A stretch of 12,670 nt of DNA from Azoarcus sp. Lineage in GTDB: Bacteria > Pseudomonadota > Gammaproteobacteria > Burkholderiales > Rhodocyclaceae. A model generated the notes under the pieces. The model was given only the letters and a program-made list of their open reading frames with translations. It searched no databases and was not told the DNA's origin. A program made the translations under genes and the position numbers. Below, piece after piece: positions 1 through 7,063 of the stretch; position 1 is the first letter of the stretch, and each line of letters begins with the position of its first letter. The stretch spans positions 1 through 12,670 of the forward strand of contig JALNWS010000126.1 in NCBI GenBank assembly GCA_023230755.1, in the 5' to 3' direction.

Positions 1-178
1 CATCGACCACACTGACTTCGGCAAAGGCGTCGTCCCGGTAGTGCGCCGGCACGCCTGCGCCCGACTGCATCACCACATGGGCGCCGAGGCCCTGATATTT
101 CTTGACCACATCCGGCACGACCGGAATGCGGCGTTCGCCGGGATGAGTCTCAGCCGGCACACCAATCTTCAACGACAT
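1..178 (-). CDS. pntA: NAD(P) transhydrogenase alpha subunit, N-terminal part (partial)
   Basis: Only the first 59 codons are in the window; the gene runs off the left edge. The protein starts MSLKIGVPAETHPGERRIPV and continues with a PDVVKK segment and an SGAG loop. This is the N-terminal pattern of the alanine dehydrogenase/PntA family; the HPGE and PDVVKK spacing fits transhydrogenase alpha subunits better than alanine dehydrogenase. PntA forms the NAD(H)-binding cytoplasmic part of proton-translocating transhydrogenase, which moves hydride between NADH and NADP+. The ATG at 176-178 is preceded by a good GGGAGGAG ribosome site. The gene is co-oriented with comC but separated by 97 nt containing a strong hairpin, so it may have its own promoter or depend on readthrough. 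Alanine dehydrogenase remains possible because the diagnostic C-terminal part is not visible. Confidence 0.7.
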   Translation of the reverse strand, partial: MSLKIGVPAETHPGERRIPVVPDVVKKYQGLGAHVVMQSGAGVPAHYRDDAFAEVSVVD

Positions 179-240
179 GACTCCTCCCTGCCAGGACCTG
201 CCCGGCATCTCACTAACACATTCGGATTTTCAACACAAAG

Positions 241-267
241 CCCGCGCGGGCAGAAGACCCGCGCGGG
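241..267 (-). terminator. Strong GC hairpin after comC, possible terminator
   Basis: Two copies of CCCGCGCGGG (241-250 and 258-267) are separated by 7 nt. Each is self-complementary, so together they form a 10-bp all-GC stem. It begins 9 nt beyond the comC stop. On the minus strand the stem is followed by CTTTGTGTTG, a weak T-rich tail, so this is an imperfect intrinsic terminator or an mRNA 3'-end stabiliser. It sits between comC and the transhydrogenase gene. Confidence 0.55.
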
Positions 268-275
268 GAACAGCC

Positions 276-1265
276 TCAGACCAGCTGTGCAATCACGGCG
301 TCAGCCACTTCGACGCCTTCGCGCTGTGCCTTGAGCGCAATGCCACGACGACGGTCGCCCGGCACACGTACGCCCTCATCGACGAGCATGGCGCTCATCA
401 GGGTTTCGATGCGCTCGAGATAGGTGTCGGTACCACCCAGTGCGCCCGGATCGATCACCAGAAAAGCCTGGCCGATGTTCGGACGGTTTCCCTCTTCAAC
501 GAAGAAAGAGTCGGCCTCGAAGCCAAACGCCGCGCCGGTCAGGGAGCAGCACAGCAGTTCCACGATCATCGCCAGCATCGCGCCCTTCACCCCGCCTGCC
601 GGGCACATCATGCCTTCGAGTCCGGCTTTCGGGTCGGTAGTGGGCTCACCGTTCCTGTCCAGCGCCCAGCCTGTGGGGATCGACTTGCCGTCGCGCGCAG
701 CCACCATCAGCTTGCCACGGGCGACTTCGGACAAGGCGAGGTCGATCGTGACCGGGTCGCCGTCGCGCCGCGGGAACACCGCAGCGATCGGGTTGGTGCC
801 GAACAGCGCGCGCTTCCCGCCCCAGGCCGGCATGGCCGCAGGCGAGTTGCCGAATGCGAGGCCGACCATGCCCGCAGCGGCCACCGCCTCAAGGTGCTGT
901 GCGGCCACCCCGAAGTGGTGACTGCGGGTCACGCCGGCAAAGGCCACCCCACACTTGCGCGCACGTTCGATCGCTTCCTTGATCGCGAGATCGCAAGCCG
1001 GAAAGGCCAGCCCTTCTTCGGCGTCGATCAGGCAGGCGGCTGCACGCTCACGCACCACCTTCGGCCTTGCATCACCATTCACGCGGCCATTGCGCAGATG
1101 GGCGGCGTACTGCGACACCCGCGCCAGGCCGTGCGATGCCAGACCCTGCGCTTCGGCACCCACCAGCGCCTTCGCGGTGGATGCGGCCATGTCGGGGCCG
1201 GCACCGGCGCGCGTCAGCGCAGCCGTGGTCAGTTCGAGCAGATGTTCAATCGTATGTTTCGCCAT
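276..1265 (-). CDS. comC: (R)-sulfolactate dehydrogenase, malate/L-lactate dehydrogenase (Ldh_2) family
   Basis: A 329-residue protein of the Ldh_2 family (malate/L-lactate/ureidoglycolate/sulfolactate dehydrogenases), at the usual family length. Visible family motifs are a SHG substrate loop at residues 44-46, RSHHFG at 114-119 holding the catalytic histidine position, NSP at 140-142 and FGTNP at 155-159. ComC-type enzymes interconvert (R)-sulfolactate and sulfopyruvate, normally with NADP(H). In sulfolactate degraders ComC works opposite SlcC to turn the S enantiomer into the R enantiomer that SuyAB can cleave. The specific call rests on context, as it directly follows slcC with a 10-nt gap in the suy operon; the family alone would also allow malate or lactate as substrate. 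I chose the ATG at 1265 (MAKHTIEHLL); a start 7 codons upstream would overlap slcC. Confidence 0.85.
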   Translation of the reverse strand: MAKHTIEHLLELTTAALTRAGAGPDMAASTAKALVGAEAQGLASHGLARVSQYAAHLRNGRVNGDARPKVVRERAAACLIDAEEGLAFPACDLAIKEAIERARKCGVAFAGVTRSHHFGVAAQHLEAVAAAGMVGLAFGNSPAAMPAWGGKRALFGTNPIAAVFPRRDGDPVTIDLALSEVARGKLMVAARDGKSIPTGWALDRNGEPTTDPKAGLEGMMCPAGGVKGAMLAMIVELLCCSLTGAAFGFEADSFFVEEGNRPNIGQAFLVIDPGALGGTDTYLERIETLMSAMLVDEGVRVPGDRRRGIALKAQREGVEVADAVIAQLV

Positions 1266-1275
1266 GTTCCGCCCC

Positions 1276-2205
1276 TCAGTCTGCAAGAAAACGGATGACG
1301 CGCTCGGCGATCAGGCTGCTCACACGCTCGTTCGACTCATAGGTCACGCCACCGATGTGCGGGGTGAGGATCAGATTGGGCACACCGACCAGCGCCGAGC
1401 CGGCCGGAAGCGGTTCGGCCTCGAACACGTCCAGCGCCGCGCCGCCCAGATGGCCGCTGCGCAGTGCCGCGGCAAGCGCCGCCTCGTCCACGATGCCACC
1501 GCGAGCGGTGTTGATCAGCACGGCACCCGCCTTCATCGCCTTGATGCGTGCACCGCCGAACAGGCCGCGAGTGCCTTCGGTCAGCGGCACGTGCAGGCTG
1601 ACCACATCGGCCGAGGCGACCAGCGCGTCGAGCGCCAGCGGCGTAACGCCGGACTCGGCCCACACCGGGGCGTCGCTGGCGATCATCGGATCGTGTGCCA
1701 CCACCTGCATGCCCAGACCGCGGGCCAGCTTCGCGGTGAGCTGGCCGATACCACCGAAGCCGATCAGACCAAGGGTCTTGCCCGCGGTTTCACGCCCGTT
1801 CGACATGCGCGGACGCGGCCATTGGCCGGCAGCCACCTCGCTGCTCGACAGATAGCTGCCGCGCAGAAGCACCATCGCCGTGCCAATCACGTACTCGGCC
1901 ACGGCGAGGGCATTGGCCCCGGTCGCCGGGATCACTTCCACCGAGCGCGCCTTGCAGCGGGTCACGTCGATATTGTCCAGACCCACGCCGAGACGACCGA
2001 CCACCTTGAGCGCAGGCGCCGCCGCCAGCATGTCGGCATTGACCTGGGTGCGATTGCGCACGATCAGGCCGTCTGCCTGTGCCAGCGCCTCGAGCAAGGC
2101 GGCGGGCTGGTCCACCAGTCTGGGTTCGTACAACACATCGAAACGGGCGCGCAGCGTCTCCACCGCGCTTTCATCCATGAACTCTGAAATCACCACTTTT
2201 GTCAT
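1276..2205 (-). CDS. slcC: (S)-sulfolactate dehydrogenase, D-2-hydroxyacid dehydrogenase family
   Basis: A 309-residue protein of the D-isomer-specific 2-hydroxyacid dehydrogenase family, close to the catalytic part of phosphoglycerate dehydrogenase (SerA) but lacking its C-terminal ACT regulatory domain. The Rossmann loop GFGGIG is at 149-154. An Asp at 172 ends the second beta strand, which predicts NAD+ rather than NADP+ use. The catalytic triad is present: Arg235 in NTARGG, Glu264 in FEAEP and His283 in TPHIGG. In known sulfolactate degraders (Chromohalobacter, Roseovarius) SlcC oxidises (S)-sulfolactate to 3-sulfopyruvate. The gene sits between the transporter subunits and comC in the operon. 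A SerA-like phosphoglycerate dehydrogenase is the main alternative, but the context argues strongly against it. An AGAGGAAT ribosome site precedes the ATG. Confidence 0.88.
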   Translation of the reverse strand: MTKVVISEFMDESAVETLRARFDVLYEPRLVDQPAALLEALAQADGLIVRNRTQVNADMLAAAPALKVVGRLGVGLDNIDVTRCKARSVEVIPATGANALAVAEYVIGTAMVLLRGSYLSSSEVAAGQWPRPRMSNGRETAGKTLGLIGFGGIGQLTAKLARGLGMQVVAHDPMIASDAPVWAESGVTPLALDALVASADVVSLHVPLTEGTRGLFGGARIKAMKAGAVLINTARGGIVDEAALAAALRSGHLGGAALDVFEAEPLPAGSALVGVPNLILTPHIGGVTYESNERVSSLIAERVIRFLAD

Positions 2206-2256
2206 TCTTATATTCCTCTATGTCTTGCTGGGGTTGGGCGTACGGAGCCGAACAGC

Positions 2257-2721
2257 TCAGATCAGGATGCCGGGAGGCAACGGGACATGCAGGGCAAAAC
2301 GGAACAGCAGGAACAGGCCCACGACCATCGAGCATCCAGCGCCGCAATAGATCATCGTCATGCGCGGCGTCCAGCGGTCGAAGTTGGCAATCAGCAGCCC
2401 AAGCACGTAACCGATAAGGCTGGTGGTGAGGAAACCGAGCGGCTCGAGCAACAGCGCCCAGCCCAGCAAGACGCAGAACAAGGCCAGGCGGCGCAAGCCC
2501 GAGCCTTCCAGACGGACCGCATTCATCCCCGGCTTGCGCAGGGCAAGCACCACGTAGCACGCACCGAGCACGATCATGAGCACCGCGACCGAGCGCGGAA
2601 AAACCGCCCCCAGGGTGTCGAAGTCACGCGCGGCGCGCAGCACCATCACGCCGATGGCGATCGCAATCACCGAGGCAACGGCGCCCCACACATCACGCAC
2701 CTTCATCTCATGCGTACTCAT
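2257..2721 (-). CDS. tctB: Tripartite tricarboxylate transporter small membrane subunit (TctB family), sulfolactate uptake
   Basis: A 154-residue hydrophobic protein with about four membrane helices (roughly residues 11-28, 39-60, 77-110 as two close helices, and 120-145), the size and layout of TctB-family subunits. With the large subunit it forms the inner-membrane part of a secondary transporter fed by a periplasmic binding protein. In sulfolactate degraders the equivalent set is called slcHFG. The start at 2721 lies inside the end of tctA (14-nt overlap), and an AAGGAG ribosome site 7-8 nt upstream supports it over an in-frame ATG at 2706. The overlap implies translational coupling, which suits a fixed ratio of the two membrane subunits. 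Confidence 0.88.
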   Translation of the reverse strand: MSTHEMKVRDVWGAVASVIAIAIGVMVLRAARDFDTLGAVFPRSVAVLMIVLGACYVVLALRKPGMNAVRLEGSGLRRLALFCVLLGWALLLEPLGFLTTSLIGYVLGLLIANFDRWTPRMTMIYCGAGCSMVVGLFLLFRFALHVPLPPGILI

Positions 2722-4216
2722 GCTTCATCTCCTTCTTGCCGAAACGACGGGTCAGCACCGGATACAGCAGACCAACCAGAATGAACACGATGATGCCGAT
2801 GGAGATCGGGCGTCCGAAGAACTCCGCCAGCGCACTGCCCTTGGCCGAGCCGATCAGGTAACCCTGCACGAATCCACCTTCCGCGATGCTGCCGAGGATG
2901 AGCCCGAGCACGATCGGCGAGGCGGAGAAACCCCAGCTCGCCATCACCCAGGCAAAGCCACCGAGCAACACCATCTGCAGCACCTCGTGTGCGTTGTTAT
3001 GCACGGCGTAGCTGCCGAGGATGGTGAGGAAGGCGACCGACGGTGCAAGCAGGGCCTTGGGAATGCCTACCAGCGACTTGAAGGCATAACGACCGACCAG
3101 CAGCCCCACGGGAAGCATGAGCACGGTGGCAATGAACAGGCCGTAGATGAAGGTGTACACGATCTCGCTCTGCTCACCGAACAGCTGCGGCCCAACGCGC
3201 ACGCCCTGCACCAGCAGCGCACCGAGGATCACCGCATCCGGCGGCGTGCCCGGGATGCCCAGCACCAGGGTGGGAATGAAACCGCCACCGACGGTCGCAT
3301 TGTTGGACGATTCGGTTGCCAGCAGACCATCGGGCTCGCCGGTGCCGAACTTCTCCGGCTGCTTGGCCACGCGGCGAGCCTCGGAGTAGGCAATCAGCGA
3401 GGCGATCGAGCCGCCCGCACCGGGCAGAATGCCGACCACCGTCCCGATCACCGAGCTGCGAATGATGTTGAAGCGCGACTTCCAGCACTGGCGCATGCCC
3501 TCGCCCAGACGGTAGCTCGACACCCGGCTGCCGAGCCGCATGTGCGGGTCGGGCGAAGCCACGAGTTCAAGCAGCACCGGTACGCAGTACAGGCCTATCA
3601 GGGCGGACACGATGTCGATGCCGCCGAGCAGTGCCTGCGAGTCGCCGGTAAAGCGCACATCACCACCGACTTCGGCAACGCCGATCATCGACAGCAACAG
3701 ACCGATGCAGCCACCGATCAGGGACTTGATCAGGCTACCCTCGCTGAGCGACGCGATCAGGGTCAGGCCAAAGATGGCCAGCCAGAAGTACTCGACCGGA
3801 CCGAAGCTCAGTGCGACCGAAGCCAGCGGTGGCGCGAGCAGCAACAGGAAAGCGGCCCCCACCAGACCACCGAACACCGAAGCCAGACAGGCCAGGGTGA
3901 GCGCCAGGTCGCCATCGCCGCGTTTGGCCATGGGATAGCCGTCGAAAGTGGTGGCGATGGACGACGGCGTGCCCGGCGTCTTGAGCAGGATGGCCGAATA
4001 CGCACCACCGTAGATCGCACCGGTATAGATCGCACCGAGCGCGATCAGGGCGACGCCGGGCTCCATGCCAAACGTGAATGGGACCAGCACGGCAACCGCC
4101 ATGGTTGCCGTCAGCCCTGGCATTGCACCGATCAGGATGCCTGCCAGCACACCGGCAAAGGCGATCAGCAGACTCATCGGGCTCAGGGCATGAAGGAGAT
4201 ACTCAAATCCAGGCAT
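2708..4216 (-). CDS. tctA: Tripartite tricarboxylate transporter large membrane subunit (TctA family), sulfolactate uptake
   Basis: A 502-residue, very hydrophobic protein with about ten to twelve membrane helices, the standard length of TctA permeases. Two family hallmarks are visible: the N-terminal PGLTATM stretch followed by GAIYGGAYSAILLKTPGTPS, and in the second half a matching GIPGTPPDAVILG segment, the repeated GxPGTP signature of this superfamily. It is the translocating subunit, probably driven by an ion gradient. The likely substrate, 3-sulfolactate, is inferred from its place between suyAB and slcC-comC; tricarboxylates or other hydroxyacids are the family alternatives. A GAGGAG ribosome site precedes the ATG at 4216. 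A hairpin separates it from the binding-protein gene upstream. Confidence 0.92.
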   Translation of the reverse strand: MPGFEYLLHALSPMSLLIAFAGVLAGILIGAMPGLTATMAVAVLVPFTFGMEPGVALIALGAIYTGAIYGGAYSAILLKTPGTPSSIATTFDGYPMAKRGDGDLALTLACLASVFGGLVGAAFLLLLAPPLASVALSFGPVEYFWLAIFGLTLIASLSEGSLIKSLIGGCIGLLLSMIGVAEVGGDVRFTGDSQALLGGIDIVSALIGLYCVPVLLELVASPDPHMRLGSRVSSYRLGEGMRQCWKSRFNIIRSSVIGTVVGILPGAGGSIASLIAYSEARRVAKQPEKFGTGEPDGLLATESSNNATVGGGFIPTLVLGIPGTPPDAVILGALLVQGVRVGPQLFGEQSEIVYTFIYGLFIATVLMLPVGLLVGRYAFKSLVGIPKALLAPSVAFLTILGSYAVHNNAHEVLQMVLLGGFAWVMASWGFSASPIVLGLILGSIAEGGFVQGYLIGSAKGSALAEFFGRPISIGIIVFILVGLLYPVLTRRFGKKEMKHEYA

Positions 4217-4242
4217 GCGAACTCCTCAGACATATGAACACA

Positions 4243-4262
4243 CGCAGCCCTCGCGGGCTGCG
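4243..4262 (-). other. Intergenic mRNA hairpin between binding-protein and permease genes
   Basis: A perfect 8-bp stem (CGCAGCCC at 4243-4250 with GGGCTGCG at 4255-4262) closed by a 4-nt loop. It lies 10 nt past the tctC stop and 26 nt before the tctA start. There is no U-tract on the minus strand, so it is unlikely to be a full terminator. Similar stem-loops after binding-protein genes are known to protect the upstream message and raise binding protein over permease. Confidence 0.6.
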
Positions 4263-4272
4263 CCGTGGAAGA

Positions 4273-5232
4273 TCACTTCGCCTTGATGCCAAGATCCTTG
4301 GCAGCTTCGGCGTATTCCTTGTTCATCTTGTCCATGAAGTCCTTCATCTGCTCGGGGCCGACATCGACGACGGTAAAGCCGTTGTCCAGCATCTTCTCCA
4401 CAAAGGCGGGGTCCTTGTTGATCTGCCCGATCAGGCCTGCGACCTGCTTCTGCACCGCAGCCGGCGTGTTCGACGGCACCGCCAGACCGCGGTAGACACC
4501 GCCGACCATGTCGATACCCAGCTCACGGAAGGTGGGGCAATCCGGCATGCGCGGATGACGCGCCTCCATCGCCACCGCAAGACAGCGCACCTGGTCGCCC
4601 AGTTGCAGCTTCACCGTGGTATAGCCCCACGAGGCTGCAACCTGCTTGCCCAGCAGCGCGGTGTTGACCGCTCCCGTGCCCTTGAACGGGATATAGGTGG
4701 TCTTGATCCCGGCGAGCTTGTCCAGACGCGCCTTCGCCAGCTCGTTACCGGAGTTGGTCCCGGTGCCACCCACGATCACCCCGCCCGGCGCCTTGCGCGC
4801 TGCGGCGAGATAGTCCGCCAGGGTCTTGTAGGGGCTGTCCGCAGTGACCAGCAGCGCATCCGGCGTGTAGTGAAACCAGTACACGTTGGTCATGTCCGCG
4901 GTGCGGTAACCAACATCCTTTTCCATCGGCTGCAGCACGATATGGGGAAGGTTGGTTCCCATCATCGTGTAGCCGTCGGCGGTCATGCTGTTCAGTTGCG
5001 CCCATGCTGCAGCGCCCCCCGCCCCGGCCTTGTACTGGATCGCAACAGGCTGCCCACCCAGTTTCTTGAACAGGGGCTCCTGCAAGCGGGCGGCGATATC
5101 CGACTCACCGCCTGGACCAAAGGGGATGATGTAGTTGATGGTCTGTTCCGGGTAGGCCGCAGCGGCACCCAGAGAAATGCTGCACAAGCTTGCGACGGTC
5201 ATGCGGGCAATGGCGCTTTGAAGCTTTCTCAT
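4273..5232 (-). CDS. tctC: Tripartite tricarboxylate transporter periplasmic binding protein (TctC/Bug family), sulfolactate uptake
   Basis: A 319-residue protein with a Sec signal peptide: basic MRKLQSAIAR, a hydrophobic core, and a likely cleavage site after the run of alanines near residue 25. The mature part opens with the TctC/Bug pattern INYIIPFGPGGESDIAAR (the PGG plus Asp carboxylate-binding loop), followed by a YKAGAGGA segment matching the second ligand loop, and family length is normal. It should bind the substrate in the periplasm and deliver it to the TctA/TctB pair encoded next. The equivalent gene in studied sulfolactate operons is slcH; the substrate is inferred from context. 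The ATG at 5232 has a strong GGAGGAG site. A 102-nt gap with a small hairpin separates it from suyB upstream. Confidence 0.92.
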   Translation of the reverse strand: MRKLQSAIARMTVASLCSISLGAAAAYPEQTINYIIPFGPGGESDIAARLQEPLFKKLGGQPVAIQYKAGAGGAAAWAQLNSMTADGYTMMGTNLPHIVLQPMEKDVGYRTADMTNVYWFHYTPDALLVTADSPYKTLADYLAAARKAPGGVIVGGTGTNSGNELAKARLDKLAGIKTTYIPFKGTGAVNTALLGKQVAASWGYTTVKLQLGDQVRCLAVAMEARHPRMPDCPTFRELGIDMVGGVYRGLAVPSNTPAAVQKQVAGLIGQINKDPAFVEKMLDNGFTVVDVGPEQMKDFMDKMNKEYAEAAKDLGIKAK

Positions 5233-5298
5233 TGTATGTCTCCTCCATCAAGGGGTAGCGGGGACAGTCACCTCACGGCGAAAGCCCCCGTCGCAGCA

Positions 5299-5317
5299 AC
5301 CGGCTTCAGCGGCCGGT
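5299..5317 (-). other. Small hairpin between suyB and the transporter genes
   Basis: ACCGGC (5299-5304) pairs with GCCGGT (5312-5317) across a 7-nt loop, within the 102-nt suyB-tctC gap. No T-run follows on the minus strand, so a full terminator is unlikely. It could be an mRNA stability element or a partial attenuator. I see no convincing promoter for tctC in this gap. Confidence 0.35.
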
Positions 5318-5334
5318 GTCAGGCATTCAGTTCA

Positions 5335-6504
5335 TCAGGCACTCTCGTAAAGACGGGTCAGCACGAACTCACGATGTCCCAGCGCTTCGGCCGCGGTAAG
5401 ACGACCATTCGCGGTGCGCAGCATACATTCAAGCAACTGGTCGCCAGCGCCATCCATGTTCATTTCGCGCTGCAGCAGGCCCGAGGTATCGACGTCGATG
5501 TGCTCGCTCATGGTGCGGACAGTCCTCGGGTTTGCGCAGATCTTGATTACCGGCAGGATCGGGTTGCCGACGATGTTGCCTTGTCCGGTGGGGAAGAAAT
5601 GCACCACGTAGCCGGCGGCGGCGCACAGCGTCACCATCTCGGCTGCGGCCGAGCTCGACTGCATGAACCACAGACCGGGGGCGGTCGGCGTCTCGGCATA
5701 GTCGAGCACGCCATCGACCTTGCACTTCTTGCCGATCTTCTGGATGTTGCCAAGCGCCTTTTCCTCGATGGTGGTCAGGCCACCGGCGATGTTGCCCTTG
5801 GTCGGCTGCGAATCGGACAGGTCGGACGTCTTGTGACGATTGATCATGTCCTGATACGAGTTGAACATCTTCATGAAGTCTTCCTTCACGTCCGGTGTGG
5901 CACAGCGGGCCGCCACCAGATGCTCGCCACCGGTCAGCTCGGAGGTTTCACCGAACACCAGGGTCGCGCCGACACCGTAGAGCTTGTCAAAGGCATTGCC
6001 GACGGTCGGGTTGGCACCGCAGCCTGAAGTCGTATCCGACTCGCCGCACTTGGTGGACACCCACAGTTCGCTGATCGGGCACTCTTCGCGCTGCTTTTCG
6101 GAGGCAAACTGAACCAGCTCGCGGGCGGCCTTCGACGCCTTCATGATGGTCTCGTGGTCACCATTGCGTGCAATCGAAAAACTCTGCACGGGCTTGCCGG
6201 TCTTGGCGATGCCATCGGCCACGAGCTTGGTCCAGGCCGGCTCGATGCCGATCACGACCACTGCAGCCACGTTGGGGTTGGAGCCGGTACCGATCAGGGT
6301 GCGGAAGTGCAGGTCGAGGTCAGCACCGAACTGCAGACGGCCATACGGGTGCGGCAGCGCCATGGCGCCCTTGATGTTGTTCGCAACGGCTTCGGAAGCT
6401 GCGTTGGAAATGTCATCCACGGGCAGGATGATGACGTGGTTGCGGACTCCGACGCGGCCGTTCTCGCGGCGATATCCGAGAAAAGTCGTTTCTTTGCTGA
6501 TCAT
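5335..6504 (-). CDS. suyB: 3-sulfolactate sulfo-lyase large subunit
   Basis: A 389-residue protein of the UxaA/altronate dehydratase large-subunit family. Its combination with a SAF-domain small subunit and its sulfolactate setting identify it as SuyB. The lyase (SuyAB, EC 4.4.1.24) eliminates sulfite from (R)-3-sulfolactate, leaving pyruvate. The start MISKETTFLGYRRENGRVGV and the later KCGESD (152-157) and SGCGANP (160-166) motifs match the family core, where the cysteines are likely metal or substrate ligands. A GQGNIVGNP loop lies in the C-terminal third. It is soluble with no signal peptide, so it acts in the cytoplasm. The gene follows suyA by 53 nt. Altronate or galactarate dehydratase is the family alternative, but no sugar-acid genes are nearby. 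Confidence 0.92.
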   Translation of the reverse strand: MISKETTFLGYRRENGRVGVRNHVIILPVDDISNAASEAVANNIKGAMALPHPYGRLQFGADLDLHFRTLIGTGSNPNVAAVVVIGIEPAWTKLVADGIAKTGKPVQSFSIARNGDHETIMKASKAARELVQFASEKQREECPISELWVSTKCGESDTTSGCGANPTVGNAFDKLYGVGATLVFGETSELTGGEHLVAARCATPDVKEDFMKMFNSYQDMINRHKTSDLSDSQPTKGNIAGGLTTIEEKALGNIQKIGKKCKVDGVLDYAETPTAPGLWFMQSSSAAAEMVTLCAAAGYVVHFFPTGQGNIVGNPILPVIKICANPRTVRTMSEHIDVDTSGLLQREMNMDGAGDQLLECMLRTANGRLTAAEALGHREFVLTRLYESA

Positions 6505-6557
6505 TTGGCGATGCCTCTCTATGAATGAAATGGGTGTGGCGCGATTCGAAGCGTGGC

Positions 6558-6839
6558 TTACCAGCGCTTGGTCTTGACGTTCTGGACGTGCAGGTGCTCG
6601 CCCGCCGCGATGGGGGCAACGACCTTGCCGATATCGACGCCGTACTTGATAACCGTGGCGCCGACGTCCAGCGCCTGCAGCGCAACCTTGTGACCGATCG
6701 GAATGTCGCTTCGCGTCTTGATTTCCGTCATGCGGTCCTGCTCCATGATCCAGCCGGACAGCGTCGTGCCGCTCGTGACGCCTTCGACCACGATCGTGCC
6801 TACCGAGTCACCCTCTTCATGTACGACAAAATGAATCAT
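6558..6839 (-). CDS. suyA: 3-sulfolactate sulfo-lyase small subunit (SAF domain)
   Basis: A 93-residue protein beginning MIHFVVHEEGDSVGT, with the compact SAF-like fold pattern of UxaA small subunits: an IPIGHKVAL segment near residues 50-58 and a terminal AAGEHLHVQN, where the His-containing loop is typical of the family. It pairs with SuyB to make the sulfolactate sulfo-lyase. The start at 6839 has an AAGGAGA ribosome site; a longer frame reaching 6911 would run through the promoter and lacks a ribosome site. It is the first gene of the catabolic operon, behind a strong promoter. Confidence 0.92.
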   Translation of the reverse strand: MIHFVVHEEGDSVGTIVVEGVTSGTTLSGWIMEQDRMTEIKTRSDIPIGHKVALQALDVGATVIKYGVDIGKVVAPIAAGEHLHVQNVKTKRW

Positions 6840-6882
6840 CTCTCTTCTCCTTTGGCGGTCAGTCCACGCGGACAGCAACTGC

Positions 6883-6911
6883 ATCGTAGTCGTGCACTTC
6901 ATCCGTGTCAA
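6883..6911 (-). promoter_or_regulatory. Probable sigma-70 promoter of the suyAB operon
   Basis: On the minus strand a perfect -35 TTGACA (6906-6911) is followed by exactly 17 nt and a -10 TACGAT (6883-6888). The predicted start is near 6876, giving a leader of about 37 nt before suyA. I see no comparable promoter further down the operon. Confidence 0.7.
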
Positions 6912-6914
6912 CTG

Positions 6915-6932
6915 GGTGATCTATATGAGTTG
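6915..6932 (-). promoter_or_regulatory. Putative GntR operator upstream of the suyA -35 box
   Basis: On the minus strand CAACTCATATAGATCACC lies 3 bp upstream of the -35 box. It matches the element at the suyZ promoter (8705-8722) at 14 of 18 bases; shared form YAACTCATMTAGWTSACC. It is partly palindromic (AACT with AGWT). The regulator is inferred to be one of the two adjacent GntR proteins. Confidence 0.55.
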
Positions 6933-6936
6933 GATG

Positions 6937-6970
6937 TTTTGGTGAACTTTTTTGATTTTCGAGCGTTTTT
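6937..6970. promoter_or_regulatory. A/T tracts upstream of the suyA promoter
   Basis: Four T-runs on the plus strand (6937-6940, 6948-6953, 6956-6959, 6966-6970) lie about 26 to 64 bp upstream of the suyA -35 box in otherwise GC-rich DNA. Their centres are spaced roughly 12, 7 and 10.5 bp, so they are partly in helical phase and may bend the DNA or act as an extended UP-type element. Confidence 0.35.
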
Positions 6971-7036
6971 CCTGCCTTGCCCGCGCCCGCCACGCCAATC
7001 AGCACAGTCATCCGGATGAGATACATCGCCTGCAGC

Positions 7037-7063
7037 TTGCTGTCACACCGCATTTGGTATGAT
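7037..7063 (+). promoter_or_regulatory. Probable extended -10 promoter of the first gntR gene
   Basis: TGGTATGAT at 7055-7063 is an extended -10 (TG-N-TATGAT). A TTGCTG -35-like box at 7037-7042 is 15 nt from the -10 hexamer, short but acceptable with an extended -10. It points toward the gntR start at 7112 and overlaps the palindrome at 7055-7080. Confidence 0.4.

Noticed and set aside
177..1298. Long plus-strand open frame opposite comC
   Set aside because: It is rich in His, Arg, Gly and Gln with no motifs, as expected for the antisense frame of a GC-rich gene; comC on the minus strand has clear family motifs.
2576..4237. 553-codon plus-strand open frame opposite tctA
   Set aside because: The composition (Gln/His/Asp rich, repeats of low complexity) mirrors the hydrophobic TctA frame. 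It is a shadow, not a gene.
6859..7053. Open frame of 64 codons on the minus strand upstream of suyA (MRCDSKLQAM start), possible leader peptide or regulator
   Set aside because: It has no ribosome site, runs through the near-consensus suyA promoter and A-tracts, and its composition does not look like a protein family.
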